DNA from: Doryteuthis pealeii
Taxonomy: Eukaryota; Mollusca; Cephalopoda; Myopsida; Loliginidae
Assembly (NCBI GenBank): GCA_023376005.1
Contig: CM042151.1
Coordinates: 80,386,917-80,450,916, forward strand
Length of the DNA stretch: 64,000 nucleotides
Direction of reading: 5' to 3'
Every line of letters begins with the position of its first letter. Within the stretch, counting starts at the first letter, position 1. Below are positions 21,400 to 33,800 of the stretch, piece by piece. The notes under the pieces are model-generated. The model saw nothing but the letters and a program-made list of their open reading frames with translations. It did not search any database and was not told where the DNA came from. Both the position numbers and the translations under genes were made by a program.

Positions 21400-22190
21400 A
21401 TTTTCAGTTGGGACTAAACAAGACAATGTTATTGTTATTTTTCTTTGAAGTATTTTCAAAGAGAAAATATAACTAAATGAATTATGGAAAAAGAAACTGA
21501 GTCAATTTTTTCCCCTGGTTTCGTTGCCAAATAATTCTTTAGTAAAGGCAAGCAATGATATTAAGAGGTGAAAGGTGGCTGTCAGGCCAGGATATATCAC
21601 CCCCCCCCCCCCTAAATCTAATTATTTAGTTTTAAGCAAGTTTTTCTTCCGTTCATTGTTAGTTTTATTCAATAAATGTGCTTGTTTTTCTCTTCATTTA
21701 TATCAATTTAAAAAAACAAACCATTTAATACAAAATAATAATAATAATTTTCTCTACCAGTGTATGGTTGAAGAGAGGAAAAAATATTACTATGTTTCCC
21801 TGAAAATAAGACCTGCCTGCAAAATAAGACCTAGGATGATTTTTTCAGGATGATTTTAATATAAGACCCCCACTTTAAGCCCGAGTTGATATGGTGACTT
21901 GAGTGACAAATCCATGGAACAAAATCCTAGACAGTTGTGTTGTCAATGCACTACTGAATTTAGTTGGGACTAAACAAGACAATGTTATTGTTATTTTTCT
22001 CTACCAGTGTATGGTTGTAGAGAGGAAATCATATAACTGTGTTTCCCTGCAAAATAAGACCTAGCATGATTTTTCATATGATTTTGATATAAGCTCTCCA
22101 CTTCAAGCCCTAGTTGAGATTGTGACTTAAGAGACAAATCCATGAAACAAAATCACAGACAGTTGTGTTGCAAATGCACTACGAGCAGGT
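21400..22190 (+). repeat. Tandem duplication, about 240-bp unit
   Basis: 21755-21955 and 21995-22190 share TACCAGTGTATGGTTG, TGTTTCCCTG, AAAATAAGACCTAG, GACAAATCCATG and CAGTTGTGTTG. Leading sequence TTGGGACTAAACAAGACAAT occurs at 21408 and 21964. Non-coding. A C run lies at 21601-21612. Confidence 0.7.
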
Positions 22191-22359
22191 TAACTGGATA
22201 AGAACTTCTTATTCAATGAGATCTCTATTGTTTGACAATATAGATATAGATACATACCTTTGTCCAGGGCATCAAAACAAAGTGAAACACAAACAGCCTC
22301 GTCCAGAACATTGATCAATCATGAAGAGTTTATTGCTGTATTTGATTTTTATTCTTGTG

Positions 22360-22530
22360 CAATAAAAACAAAAATCACCGACTTTTTAATAAAAGAACAT
22401 AAAAACCAGGAGAGACAGTTGAACATTTTATTCAAGATTAGTTCAAATTTTGACGAAGAATGTGAATACAGTCTGCAGAAAGATGAACTCATCAGAGACA
22501 GGATTGCTGTTGGTGTAATGGATGGATGAC
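22360..22530 (+). pseudogene. Ty3/Gypsy-type gag fragment, copy 1
   Basis: The plus-strand reading EYSLQKDELIRDRIAVGV near 22465-22525, preceded by F-x-KISSNFDEEC, resembles the conserved gag segment LKDELIRDRIVVGI of animal Gypsy elements. The frame is open only briefly and runs straight into an S2-like SINE tail. A second copy is at 23500-23680. Confidence 0.6.
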
Positions 22531-22650
22531 ACCCAGGGTAGATTGGGCTGTTTAGCTTTGTTAAGTAACTGGTCAAGAAGCAGGAAAAATGAATATAAAC
22601 CAGCTGTACTCCACTTAAAAACTGACCATGTGTCACATCCTGTCCGTTGG
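22527..22650 (+). mobile_element. SINE S2 3' part, fused to the gag fragment
   Basis: GATTGGGCTGTTTAGCTTTG, AACTGGTCAAGAAGCAGGAAA, AAACTGACCATGTGTCACATC and CCTGTCCGTTGGG match the S2 body and tail. No head is present here. Confidence 0.7.
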
Positions 22651-22654
22651 GTTT

Positions 22655-23450
22655 GAATACGATGAACCAGAAAGAAACTTTGATAGTCCATCTGAAGAAG
22701 AATATCTAGGTTATATTTCATCTCCAAAATTATTGTTTTTTTTTTGTTATGGAGATTAGTCAATAAACAATTGTTACATGAGGGATAGGCACAGCCTATC
22801 ATTTTTGTAAGGTAGTGTAGGATAGTTTATAATTGACAGTAAAATGGAAAGATACAGTACCAAAGCCATAGAATTTAGTCAGTTGAAGCCAGGTGGCCAT
22901 TAGGGCCAGACATGTATTTCTGTCTGTGCAGCCTCCTGTGTACATGCGACAAAAAATGCATCTGGAATCGGGGTAATAATAGTGTATACACAAGAAAAGT
23001 TCTCTGTGCTTCCATCATCAAAGAAAAAAGATGTAACACAGAGAGAGACAACCCTCCAGCAGAAGAAAAGAGAACCCCAATTCAAAGAAGAAACCCAGAT
23101 ACAACCTGACGGAAGATAGAAGACGAAGACAATAGCAGTAGAACGTGAGATGATTCAGGAAGAGTATGCAACACAATGCTCCATAACTGGGTGGAACGGT
23201 TGAGGTTGATAGCAATCAAATCATTATTAAAAAATAATCAGTATTATGCAATGCAAGAGACAACCAGCATAATGTCTTAATCAAGCACTGAACTTCACTT
23301 GCAACAACTTTAAAAAGTCACAGTCCACAAGGCTCAAAATCCAAAGACCAAAATTTTAAAAGTCAAAATCCATATGCATCAGCCAATTCTCTAACTCAAC
23401 AAACAGGCCCCTAGCTAAAAAACTACCCACCACACCAATTTTTTATTAAA
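22655..23450. other. No gene recognised
   Basis: Overlapping short ORFs on both strands, none with a family signature. The sequence separates the two gag-SINE copies. Confidence 0.4.
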
Positions 23451-23454
23451 AGAA

Positions 23455-23520
23455 CGTAAAAATATGAACCTTTCATTAAGTTGATGATTTGGGGTGCTTA
23501 TTGGTTACTTGGTCCGAAAA
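23455..23520 (+). mobile_element. Right end of MITE family E
   Basis: TATGAACCTTTCATTAAGTT, GATGATTTGGGGTGCTTATT and GGTTACTTGGTCC match the right terminus of the 27926-28505 element. Confidence 0.65.
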
Positions 23521-23840
23521 AAATCACCAACGTTTTATTAAAAAACATAAAAACCAGGTGAAACAGTTGAAATTTTTATCTAAGATTAGTTCAAATTTTG
23601 ATGAAGAATGTGAATACAGTCTGCAGAAAGATGAACTCATCAGAGACAGGTTTGCTGTCAGTGTAATGGATGGATGACACCCAGGGTAGATTAGGCTGTT
23701 TAGCTTTGTTATAGCAACTGGTCAAGAAGAAGGAAAAATGACATAAACCAGCTGTACTCTACTTAAAAACTGACCATGTGTCACATCCTGTCCGTGGCAG
23801 AGGGGTTGGGTTTGAATACCATGAACCAGAAAGAAACAGG
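23500..23840 (+). pseudogene. Gypsy gag fragment fused to SINE tail, copy 2
   Basis: Repeats 22370-22680 as one unit: the reading EYSLQKDELIRDRFAVSV, then ACACCCAGGGTAGATTAGGC and the S2 tail GTGTCACATCCTGTCCGTGG. The shared chimera shows that the fusion pre-dates the duplication. Confidence 0.65.
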
Positions 23841-24870
23841 TCCCTAGCTAAAAAAACTACCCACTTCATATAATTTTTCGATATGGCCACAATTGGTCAA
23901 GCATAATGTTATATCGTAGTCTGATAGTAAGTAATGAATAAATGCAGAAGACAATATTAGAAGTCAACTACAAGTATTTCTTTTACTTGGTTAAAACATA
24001 TACATAATTCATAGTCTTTTCAGACTAGTCAATCATGTGAGTGAGGGGTGTTCTTATCACTCCACAACAGATAATTTGCATAGACTGCTGGACTCTGTGA
24101 AAGAGAGCTTGTCCAGATTATTTGTTATGACCAAAAGATAGTACACACAATTTCACAAGTTAAAATCTGTATATGTCAGTCAATTCTAAAATTCAGCAAA
24201 CAGATCCCTAACTAAAATCCCACATACCCTCCAAGAGCTTAATTATTTCAATATGCCCAAAATTGTTCAAACATAATTTGCATAAACTGCTGGGCTCTAT
24301 GGAAGAGAGTTTGTCCAGGTTACTTGTTTTACCCAACAGTAAACACAATATGTGGTTGTTTTGTTCGGTAAGGTTAAGCCACTACTTTCTTCTTCCTCAT
24401 ATAATTGCTTTGATATGTGGCTGCCACAGAAAGTTGAGCAGGAAAAAAAGACTGCTATACTGGATATCTGTACGAGATTCACAAATTGAACACAACAACC
24501 ATATTCCAGGTGCCATATGGTTCTGGACTTGTATTAGAATTAAACAAAGCTTGATAAGTAAATATTGTACATCAATGAATATTTATGTTGGGAATAAAAA
24601 AAAAAGTGTCATGGAACATTTAAAAGATTTCATATTTTCAATAAACACCTGTGAGAGAAAATGAAATGAAATGGAAATATATTGCACCTGGAGTAAATAT
24701 TAAATCTTATGGATGGAAATTTGTCGGTCTTAGAATATGCCAAAAAGAAATTACTAAACAATAGAAACGAATTTATATCTAAGAGTAGACATATCAATAA
24801 ATTTCATTTGAGTAATTCCATATAATGTCAAAGGGAAACAACCCTTATACTAACTAGCAAAAAACAAAAA
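23841..24870. other. No supported gene; one 133-codon ORF of unknown status
   Basis: An ORF at 24263-24664 (+) has no recognisable domain and its codon use resembles the surrounding AT-rich DNA. A 60-bp stretch around 24055-24120 (AATTTGCATA, ACTGCTGG, TCTGTGGAAGAG-like) recurs at 24275-24335, which shows a local duplication. Confidence 0.4.
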
Positions 24871-24872
24871 AA

Positions 24873-25325
24873 AACAAGAAAAAACGCATTCTGAGTAGTG
24901 TAAAAATTACTTTTTGAAAGATATTGCCTGAGGGGGTGGGAGTTAAAAATTCATTGTCAGAGAGTTTGTACCATAAGTAAAATCATCAAATTTATTAAAT
25001 AAGTAAAAAATAAAAACAATTTGAAATGGAAACTTAGTTCTGATAAGTTTGAATATATATATCAAGATAAAACAAACTGTATATAAATATATAATACCGG
25101 GAATGTACTTATTAAAATTTGTTTTAAAAGACTATGAGAACTGTCTAAGGTTGCATGCTCAAATTTTGAGTTAGCAAAAAAACATATTTTTTAAAGAAAA
25201 TCTAGAAAAAATATTTCAAAAAAGTTTTTTTTTTCAAAAAGGAAAAAAAAACCCACTAAAGCAGTGACATAGTTTTGGCTATAGACAAATAGAGACCAAA
25301 TTTCCATTATTAATAGATTATGTTC
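24873..25325 (+). repeat. Interspersed repeat family G, copy 3
   Basis: AAAGATATTGCCTGAGGGGG, AACAATTTGAAATGGAAACT, ATATATAATACCGGGAATGT, then GCAGTGACATAGTTTTGG and ATTATTAATAGATTA, in the order seen at 3965-4345. Confidence 0.7.
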
Positions 25326-25445
25326 TTATAAAAAAATGATACACTCCTTAGAAGGAAAAGACTTGTAGTGGAAGTGACTTGTCAGGTATATAAGAAAGAC
25401 CTAAAATATATACACTGAACATTGTCTTCTTATATTACAGAAATT

Positions 25446-25797
25446 GGATCAAGTAACTAATAGGCATCCTGACTGTAAGCTAGATTCAAAAGGACAGGTT
25501 TTGCTTTTCACCATCAACTTCCAGTTTGTTAACAGACGAATTTTAGACACTTTTTTTTGGTTATTTCATGTTGTTGTTACTTCAGTATATTTTAAAAAAA
25601 CCATAAATGAAAGACACATTTATAGTTTTATAATTTTTAAAAATTGCTACTGAAGTAAAAAAAAAAACAATATGAAATAACTAAAAAACGTTTTAAAAAA
25701 ACATCAGTTAACAAACAACTGGAAGTTGATGGTGAAAAGCAAATCCTGTCCTTTTGAATCTAGCTCAAAGCCGGGGTGCCTATTGGTTACTTGATCC
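25446..25797. mobile_element. Foldback MITE family E (hAT-like) with 8-bp target duplication
   Basis: The element begins GGATCAAGTAACTAATAGGC and ends GCCTATTGGTTACTTGATCC. Both flanks read CAGAAATT (25438-25445 and 25798-25805). The arms pair for about 120 bp (AGATTCAAAAGGACAGG with CCTGTCCTTTTGAATCT). It has no coding capacity. An exact 8-bp duplication and TIRs identify a cut-and-paste insertion, probably mobilised by a hAT transposase. Confidence 0.85.
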
Positions 25798-25805
25798 CAG
25801 AAATT

Positions 25806-26883
25806 AAAAACAATTTATATTTAGTTCATTCTTGTACCTTTGCAGTTTTCTATGCTTATTACTCGTTTGCATTCAATTCCAATTAAAACATTGAAAAACA
25901 AGCAATCTTTAAATTTGAAGGAATCACCTACTCCACCTACTTTATAGGATCTTTTCTTTTCTGTCTTTTTTGTTTCCCCAACAAAAAGAGACTGTCAAAG
26001 CGTAGAGAAAAATTAACTCGGTACTCCGGTGTAGGAGAGAAAAATATCAAGAAATGTTGCTGTCATAATGATAAGTATGTTAGGTTTCTGACCGCCATCC
26101 TTGGCCAGTTGTAAAGAACTTAAAGTAAGTCCTGAGCTATAGAATCCTTTGGTAAGTGAATAAGTCCTGGGTTATGGAATTTTATGTAGTGTCAAAGGTC
26201 CAGTGATATAATCCTATGTTCCATCGTCCACGAAGGTTCAAAGCAGTGTGAGCAGGTATGACCAGAACAGCCAGTATAAATAATAATATCAGCAGCAGAA
26301 TACTGCCAGTGGTTGGTCAATAGGTTGGTCACATGGTTATTGGCGAGTCTATAAGTAGAAGTGAACATCTGGCACACACCTTATATAAAAAAAACCAACA
26401 AAGTATATGTTCTAATTTGTGACTACCTTATTTTCTTTGCTTTTTTTTTTAAAACAGTATTTTTTTAAAAATTTATTTTTATCGAATGAACGTATATTTT
26501 AATCTGTTTGTAGCTTCTTTGCAAAATGACACAATTGTGTCTAATTACAAAAAAAAAAAGAAAAAGATATTTATGTAGTGCTGGAGTAGAGCCTTGCTGT
26601 CTTTTCTTCTCTTATTCTCTATTCATTGTTGACAAGCACGTTATACCATTCATAAATATTTTTGGCAAAGGAGGTGATCAATATACAAGGAAAGTTGTTT
26701 CTACAATTATGCTTATATATGTATATTATTAATTGCAATTGTTGTAAAAGGGCAGTTCATTATTGTTTCTTAAAGTGCATACAAATCATATTAACATGGC
26801 TTCTCCAGTATTTCTGCTTGTTCAGTGTTTTTTAATATATGAGGGTTGTTAAAAAAGGTTTGCACTCATCAAATAAATATGTC
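25806..26883. other. 3' flank of the minus-strand ZNF gene, no other gene
   Basis: AT-rich. A TTTATT complement of AATAAA near 26473 could serve the ZNF transcript but is not specific. No repeat family recognised. Confidence 0.4.
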
Positions 26884-27741
26884 TCATGTATGTGTTTCCA
26901 TGTGATCTTTTAAACATGAACTATCTAAAAATGAAAACCCACAAACTTTGCAAATATAGGGCCTCTCTTCAGTATGTGTCTTCATATGCGATTTTAATTT
27001 TGACTTGGCTGAAAATGAAGATCCACACACATCACACGAATAAGGTTTTTCTCCAGTGTGTATTTTCATATGTCTTCTAAAATGTGAAACATTTGAAAAT
27101 CTTGATTCACATACCTCACACGCATATGGTTTCTCTCCTGTGTGTGCTAGAATATGTCTTTTCAAACTTAGATTTTGTGTAAATGAAGATCCACAGAGTT
27201 CACAAGAATAAGGTTTTTCTCCAGTGTGTGATCGTGTGTGAGTTTTTAAGTATGAAATGCTGGAAAATGAAGACAAACAAATTGTGCATGTAAAGGGTTT
27301 TTCTCCAGTATGAGTTCGCCGGTGACTTTTTAAATGTGACTGACGGGAAAATGCATATCCACACACTTCGCAAGTATAAGGTTTCTCTCCAGTATGGACT
27401 CGCATATGAGTTTTTAAATTTGACTTTTCAGAAAATGCTGATTCACACAGGTCACATGCATAAGGCTTCTCTCCTGTGTGTGTTCGAATATGTCTTTTCA
27501 AACTTAAATTTTGTGAAAATGAAGTTCCACATACCTCACAAGAATAGGGTTTTTCTCCGGTGTGTGTTCGCAGATGCCTTCTTAAATTTGATCTAAAGGA
27601 AAATCCATTCCCACAGACTTCACAAAAATAAGGCTTTTCTCCAGTGTGCATCAGCATATGATTTTTTAAATTTGTCTTTTTTGAAAATGTTGACTCACAC
27701 TCGTTACATGGATAGATCTTCTCCATAGTTTGTGTTTGCAT
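26884..27741 (-). CDS. C2H2 zinc-finger protein, ten fingers
   Basis: Encodes 285 aa from the ATG at 27741 (the open frame continues upstream to a non-ATG codon at 27759). After MQTQTMEKIYP come ten C2H2 fingers, from CNECESTFSKKTNL to CKVCGFSFLDSSCL..HMETH, ending one residue before the stop. All linkers are TGEKP except the last (TEERP). It is predicted to be a nuclear DNA-binding protein; no KRAB, BTB or SCAN domain is visible. Contact residues (-1,2,3,6): K,T,N,N; F,S,N,R; Q,L,S,R; E,S,N,T; R,S,H,S; S,S,Y,T; Q,L,S,R; N,S,H,R; A,S,K,S; D,S,C,D. Fingers 3 and 7 share the helix QNLSLKRH. The MQTQT start matches the gene at 52238, so both derive from one ancestor. A poly(A)/poly(T) tract abuts the 5' side. 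Confidence 0.94.
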   Translation of the reverse strand: MQTQTMEKIYPCNECESTFSKKTNLKNHMLMHTGEKPYFCEVCGNGFSFRSNLRRHLRTHTGEKPYSCEVCGTSFSQNLSLKRHIRTHTGEKPYACDLCESAFSEKSNLKTHMRVHTGEKPYTCEVCGYAFSRQSHLKSHRRTHTGEKPFTCTICLSSFSSISYLKTHTRSHTGEKPYSCELCGSSFTQNLSLKRHILAHTGEKPYACEVCESRFSNVSHFRRHMKIHTGEKPYSCDVCGSSFSAKSKLKSHMKTHTEERPYICKVCGFSFLDSSCLKDHMETHT

Positions 27742-27925
27742 GTCAACTTCTAAATACAATTTTTCCTTTTTTTTTTTTTAATGAAATTCAAGTATAACAA
27801 TCTGATCCATAAAACTGTAATATTTCCAAATGATAATGCACCTGTCAAAGAAAACAATAACAAATAATAATGTATTTTTTAATTTAACAAAATTATACAG
27901 ATCAGATACTTTTGTATATAATTCC

Positions 27926-28505
27926 AGACTAAGTATCCAATAGGCACCCCAAATCACCAACTTAATGAAAGGTTCACATTTTAACTAGTCACTGGTAACT
28001 TCTGCATCCAAGTTTTTGTAAACAAATGATTTTAATCAGAAGTTTATGGAGATGTTGAAATTACAATAAATTAAATAAATAGATGGTTGGTACATGTAAT
28101 CAAATTAAAATTCAATAGCAAAATCATTTAAAAAAAACAAAACTTTTTAATCAGAAGTTTATGAATATTTTTCAACACTTACAGTAAATTAAAAAAGATA
28201 AAAGCCGTTTTTATTCTAAAATAGTTTTTACTTAATCAGAAGAGAAATGCAATTATGTTTATTTGAATAAATATACAGTTTTTATTTGCAAAATATTTTT
28301 TATGTTTATTTAAATAAAAGGATGCTGTTCAGAAATAGCATCACAAAATTTGTAAAATTTGTTTTTGTCAAATACAAAATAAGTACAAAAAAATCATCTG
28401 TTCATTTATTTTCAAATATTTGAAAGTTGAAGTTACCGGTGATGAGTTAAAATATGAACCTTTCATAAAGTTGATGATTTGGGGTGCCTATTGGATACTT
28501 GGTCC
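27926..28505. mobile_element. Foldback MITE family E, longer copy with 8-bp target duplication
   Basis: The left end AGACTAAGTATCCAATAGGC mirrors the right end GCCTATTGGATACTTGGTCC. Flanks are ATAATTCC at 27918-27925 and 28506-28513. Arms include CACCCCAAATCACCAACTT against AAGTTGATGATTTGGGGTG. The interior is AT-rich and non-coding. Confidence 0.85.
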
Positions 28506-28550
28506 ATAATTCCTTTCAGTTTCTAAGCAGATAACATTAGGCATTTTTTC

Positions 28551-28925
28551 TTAGCATCTAAATATACAATGGTACCTTGACTCACAAGTTTCATTTGTTC
28601 CATGACTGTTGATAGGATGTGTCACAGGAAAACAAGTATAAGGCCTACAACAAGGACCAAAAGCAATATTTATGTATTTATTTACCCAACCCCTTTTGTC
28701 ACAATTAGATGTTTCACAGGATTGCAAGTATGGGGCCTCTAGCAAGGACCTGAAAGCAAGAAATAATAATAAGAGTATGCAACACAGAGCTGTTGGCAAG
28801 TGAATCCTTGACATACTCAACATTGCTTTGATTATGCTAAAACATTTCTGTAAAGTTGATGGCATGATTTATGTATTTATTAACCCAACCTCTTTTGTCA
28901 CAGGTAGAATGTGTCTCCAAAAATT
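28551..28925 (+). repeat. Diverged relatives of the satellite monomer
   Basis: Contains TTTATTTACCCAACCCCTTT, CACAGGATTGCAAGTATGGG, GCAACACAGAGCTGTTGG and CATGATTTATGTATTTATTA. These are shared with 30530-30850 and, in part, with the satellite at 30855-34830, and look like the ancestral longer unit. Confidence 0.7.
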
Positions 28926-30350
28926 TTTTCCCCCCATTTAAATTGACTGAAATGTCATTAATCTGTTCCAGCCCCTCCCCCTCCCCCCAACACCCTAGTT
29001 TTTGTTTTTAGATAAGAAAAGTAACAGAGCATTGTATAAAAACATAATGAAATAGAATGTAAAGAAAGACATTGTTTTTTTTTAATTGGTACACAATTTA
29101 TCATTTGCAGATGTGACCAAGCTGGCAATTTCTGTCACATTTCAGTTAAGGAATATGATTTTATTTTATTGTTATTAATTTTTTCTTATTAATTCCTACC
29201 TTTTCTTTTAGTTAATTTTGCTTAATTCCACTGCCATGTCTCCACGTTCCAACCAATATACAATTTCTCACTCCAGTTTATATCAACTTAATCTTCTTCA
29301 GTGTTTAGGACTTAGAAAAAAAAAATGGAAAAATAACTACACAAAAATAGCATTGTATTGTATAAAACATAATAGAATAGAATAAAAAGAAAAAAAATGG
29401 TTTTCCTTAATTGCTACAAGTTTTTTTCCACTTTACTTTGGATTAAATTAATCTTCTCATAATTAGAAAAAAGAAATTTGGCATAATAACTGCACAAAAA
29501 TAGCATTGTATTATATAAGAACATAATAAAATAGAATATAAATAAATAAATTGGTTTTCCTTAATTTCTACAAGGTTTTTCATTTTACTTTCACTTTCAC
29601 TTCATTCCTCCAATGAAAACCAAGCTTTCAACTGATATTAAATTGTCAATCACATTGATTTGATATTAACAGCAACTTTAAAAAAATCATGTACACTACC
29701 TATCAAATAATAGATACAGCTAATCTATTATTTAACAATAATTCACAGGTATTAACTTAATATTTTTCACTGTTTAGGACACATCATTAGAAAAAAGAAA
29801 GTTGGTATAACTGCACAAAAATAGCACTGTATTGTATAAAAATATTATTTTCACCACTGTTTGACCTGTGGTGGGATTATTTCATTGGTTGAGAAAGCCA
29901 CATGACAGCCAAATCTATGGGAAAGTTAAAAGATCGGTTCTTTGGAGCTGGATGCATAATGGCATCTCTGCTGAATTCTTTCCAGGTTAAAATATGAGGT
30001 ATCAGTTAATAAAGATGTATATAAAACTATTGCATTATAAAATTTATTATAAAATATATTAAATATTATTATATTTCATTCATTGATAAACCAACACTGA
30101 AAATTTCATTAAAATTGGATAATTCCCTGATTTTTGGTAAATTTCTTTCTATCAGGTGAGAGAGTAAATTTATTTTGTAAAATATGCATATTACAACAAA
30201 CTAGGCAGAACCTAATATATATATTGTCTAAGCAGGTACTATTGAAGACCACAGAATATTTCTTCTTTGTAATATTTATCTTAATTCTTTGTAGTCTTCT
30301 AGTGTTTTTTGTAAATCAGGATCCACCTGGTAGAGGAACTGTCGCATACT
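28926..30350. other. AT-rich DNA with local duplications, no gene
   Basis: ATAGCATTGTATTGTATAA-like blocks with TAGAATATAAA recur about every 180-250 bp (near 29030, 29350, 29505, 29820). About 30040-30150 carries the AAATTTCATTAAAATTGG..CCCTGATTTTTGGTAAA motif of other AT-rich foldback elements. Confidence 0.5.
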
Positions 30351-30355
30351 TTTTA

Positions 30356-30394
30356 CCCTAGCGCTTTCAACTGTTTCGTCGTTCATCATTAGGG
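30356..30394 (-). pseudogene. Decayed hammerhead-like motif
   Basis: On the minus strand CCCTA (stem I) pairs with TAGGG, and ATGATGA..CGAAAC lies between, but the first core C is A and stem II is missing. It may be a dead ribozyme of the same kind as the intact ones or a chance match. Confidence 0.3.
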
Positions 30395-30854
30395 GATTGT
30401 AGGTTGTAGTGTGCTATTTTTTCTCATTTGAATTTATCTATTCATTTATTGCTCTTTCAAATTGATTTGATGGATGTGGAGAAAGATAAAATCCTGGGAT
30501 AATCCAAGACAATGAAGAGGAATCCTAAGGAGATCCCAGCATGTCCGAAAGTAAGAAATAATGATAAAATTATGCAACATGTTAGGAGGTGAATCCTGGA
30601 CACACTCAACATTGCTTTGATTATTCTAAATATTTTCTCTAAACTTGATGGCATGATCTATGTATTTATTTACCCAACCCCTTTTGCCACAGGTAGGTAA
30701 TGTTTCACAGGATTGCAAGTATGGGGCCCTAGCAAGGACCAAAAGTAAGAAATAATAATAATAGTATGCAAAACACAGTGCTGTTGGGAGGTGAATCCTG
30801 GACATACTTAACATTGCTTTGATTATTCTAAAGGTTTTCTGTAAATTTGATGGT

Positions 30855-33800
30855 ATGATTTATGTATTTATTTACCCAACCCCTTTTGTCATGGGTAGGA
30901 TGTGTCACAGGATAGCAAGTATGAGGCCTCCAGCAAGGAGGTAGTAATGGATCTGCAAATCTTGTTTTGCTAACCATAACACTACTCATGATTTATGTAT
31001 TTATTTACCCAACCCCTTTTGTCATGGGTAGGATGTGTCACAGGATAGCAAGTATGAGGCCTCCAGCAAGGAGGTAGTAATGGATCTGCAAATCTTGTTT
31101 TGCTAACCATAACACTACTCATGATTTATGTATTTATTTACCCAACCCCTTTTGTCATGGGTAGGATGTGTCACAGGAGCAAGTATGAGGCCTCCAGCAA
31201 GGAGGTAGTAATGGATCTGCAAATCTTGTTTTGCTAACCATAACACTACTCATGATTTATGTATTATTTACCCAACCCTTTTGTCATGGGTAGGATGTGT
31301 CACAGGATAGCAAGTATGAGGCCTCCAGCAAGGAGGTAGTAATGGATCTGCAAATCTTGTTTTGCTAACCATAACACTACTCATGATTTATGTATTTATT
31401 TACCCAACCCCTTTGTCATGGGTAGGATGTGTCACAGGACGCAAGTATGAGGCCTCCAGCAAGGAGGTAGTAATGGATCTGCAAATCTTGTTTTGCTAAC
31501 CATAACACTACTCATGATTTATGTATTCATTTACCCAACCCCTTTTGTCATGGGTAGGATGTGTCACAGGATAGCAAGTATGAGGCCTCCAGCAAGGACG
31601 TAGTAATGGATCTGCAAATCTTGTTTTGCTAACCATAACACTACTCATGATTTATGTATTTATTTACCCAACCCCTTTTGTCATGGGTAGGATGTGTCAC
31701 AGGACGCAAGTATGAGGCCTCCAGCAAGGAGGTAGTAATGGATCTGCAAATCTTGTTTTGCTAACCATAACACTACTCATGATTTATGTATTTATTTACC
31801 CAACCCCTTTTGTCATGGGTAGGATGTGTCACGGGATAGCAAGTATGAGGCCTCCAGCAAGGAGTAGTAATGGATCTGCAAATCTTGTTTTGCTAACCAT
31901 AACACTACTCATGATTTATGTATTTATTTACCCAACCCTTTGTCATGGGTAGGATGTGTCACGGGATAGCAAGTATGAGGCCTCCAGCAAGGAAGTAGTA
32001 ATGGATCTGCAAATCTTGTTTTGCTAATCATAACACTACTCATGATTTATGTATTTATTTACCCAACCCCTTTTGTCATGGGTAGGTTGTGTCACAGGAT
32101 TGCAAGTATGAGGCCTCCAGCAAGGGGTAGTAATGGATCTGCAAATCTTGTTTTGCTAACCATAACACTACTCATGATTTATGTATTTATTTACCCAACC
32201 CCTTTTGTCATGGGTAGGATGTGTCACAGGATAGCAAGTATGAGGCCTCCAGCAAGGAGGTAGTAATGGATCTGCAAATCTTGTTTTGCTAACCATAACA
32301 CTACTCATGATTTATGTATTTATTTACCCAACCCCTTTTGTCATGGGTAGGTGTCACAGGATAGCAAGTATGAGGCCTCCAGCAAGGAGGTAGTAATGGA
32401 TCTGCAAATCTTGTTTGCTAACCATAACACTACTCATGATTTATGTATTCATTTACCCAACCCTTTTGTCATGGGTAGGTTGTCACAGGATAGCAAGTAT
32501 GAGGCTCCAGCAAGGAGGTAGTAATGGATCTGCAAATCTTGTTTTGCTAACCATAACACTACTCATGATTTATGTATTCATTTACCCAACCCTTTTGTCA
32601 TGGGTAGGTTGTGTCACAGGATAGCAAGTATGAGGCCTCCAGCAAGGAGGTAGTAATGGATCTGCAAATCTTGTTTTGCTAACCATAACACTACTCATGA
32701 TTTATGTATTCATTTACCCAACCCCTTTTGTCATGGGTAGGATGTGTCACAGGATAGCAAGTATGAGGCCTCCAGCAAGGAGGTAGTAATGGATCTGCAA
32801 ATCTTGTTTTGCTAACCATAACACTACTCATGATTTATGTATTCATTTACCCAACCCCTTTTGTCATGGGTAGGATGTGTCACAGGATAGCAAGGTATGA
32901 GGCTTCCAGCAAGGAGGTAGTAATGGATCTGCAAATCTTTGTTTGCTAACCATAACACTACTCATGATTTATGTATTCATTTACCCAACCCTTTTGTCAT
33001 GGGTAGGATGTGTCACAGGATAGCAAGTATGAGGCCTCCAGCAAGGAGGTAGTAATGGATCTGCAAATCTTGTTTTGCTAACCATAACACTACTCATGAT
33101 TTATGTATTCATTTACCCAACCCCTTTTGTCATGGGTAGGATGTGTCACAGGATAGCAAGTATGAGGCCTCCAGCAAGGAGGTAGTAATGGATCTGCAAA
33201 TCTTGTTTTGCTAACCATAACACTACTCATGATTTATGTATTCATTTACCCAACCCCTTTTGTCATGGGTAGGTTGTGTCACAGGATAGCAAGTATGAGG
33301 CCTCCAGCAAGGAGGTAGTAATGGATCTGCAAATCTTGTTTTGCTAACCATAACACTACTCATGATTTATGTATTCATTTACCCAACCCCTTTTGTCATG
33401 GGTAGGATGTGTCACAGGATAGCAAGTATGAGGCCTCCAGCAAGGAGGTAGTAATGGATCTGCAAATCTTGTTTTGCTAACCATAACACTACTCATGATT
33501 TATGTATTCATTTACCCAACCCCTTTGTCATGGGTAGGATGTGTCACAGGATAGCAAGTATGAGGCCTCCAGCAAGGAGGTAGTAATGGATCTGCAAATC
33601 TTGTTTTGCTAACCATAACACTACTCATGATTTATGTATTCATTTACCCAACCCCTTTTGTCATGGGTAGGTTGTGTCACAGGATAGCAAGTATGAGGCC
33701 TCCAGCAAGGAGGTAGTAATGGATCTGCAAATCTTGTTTTGCTAACCATAACACTACTCATGATTTATGTATTCATTTACCCAACCCCTTTTGTCATGGG

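Noticed and set aside
24263..24664. 133-codon ORF as a gene
   Set aside because: No domain, signal peptide or homologue recognised; composition matches the flanks and it overlaps a local repeat.
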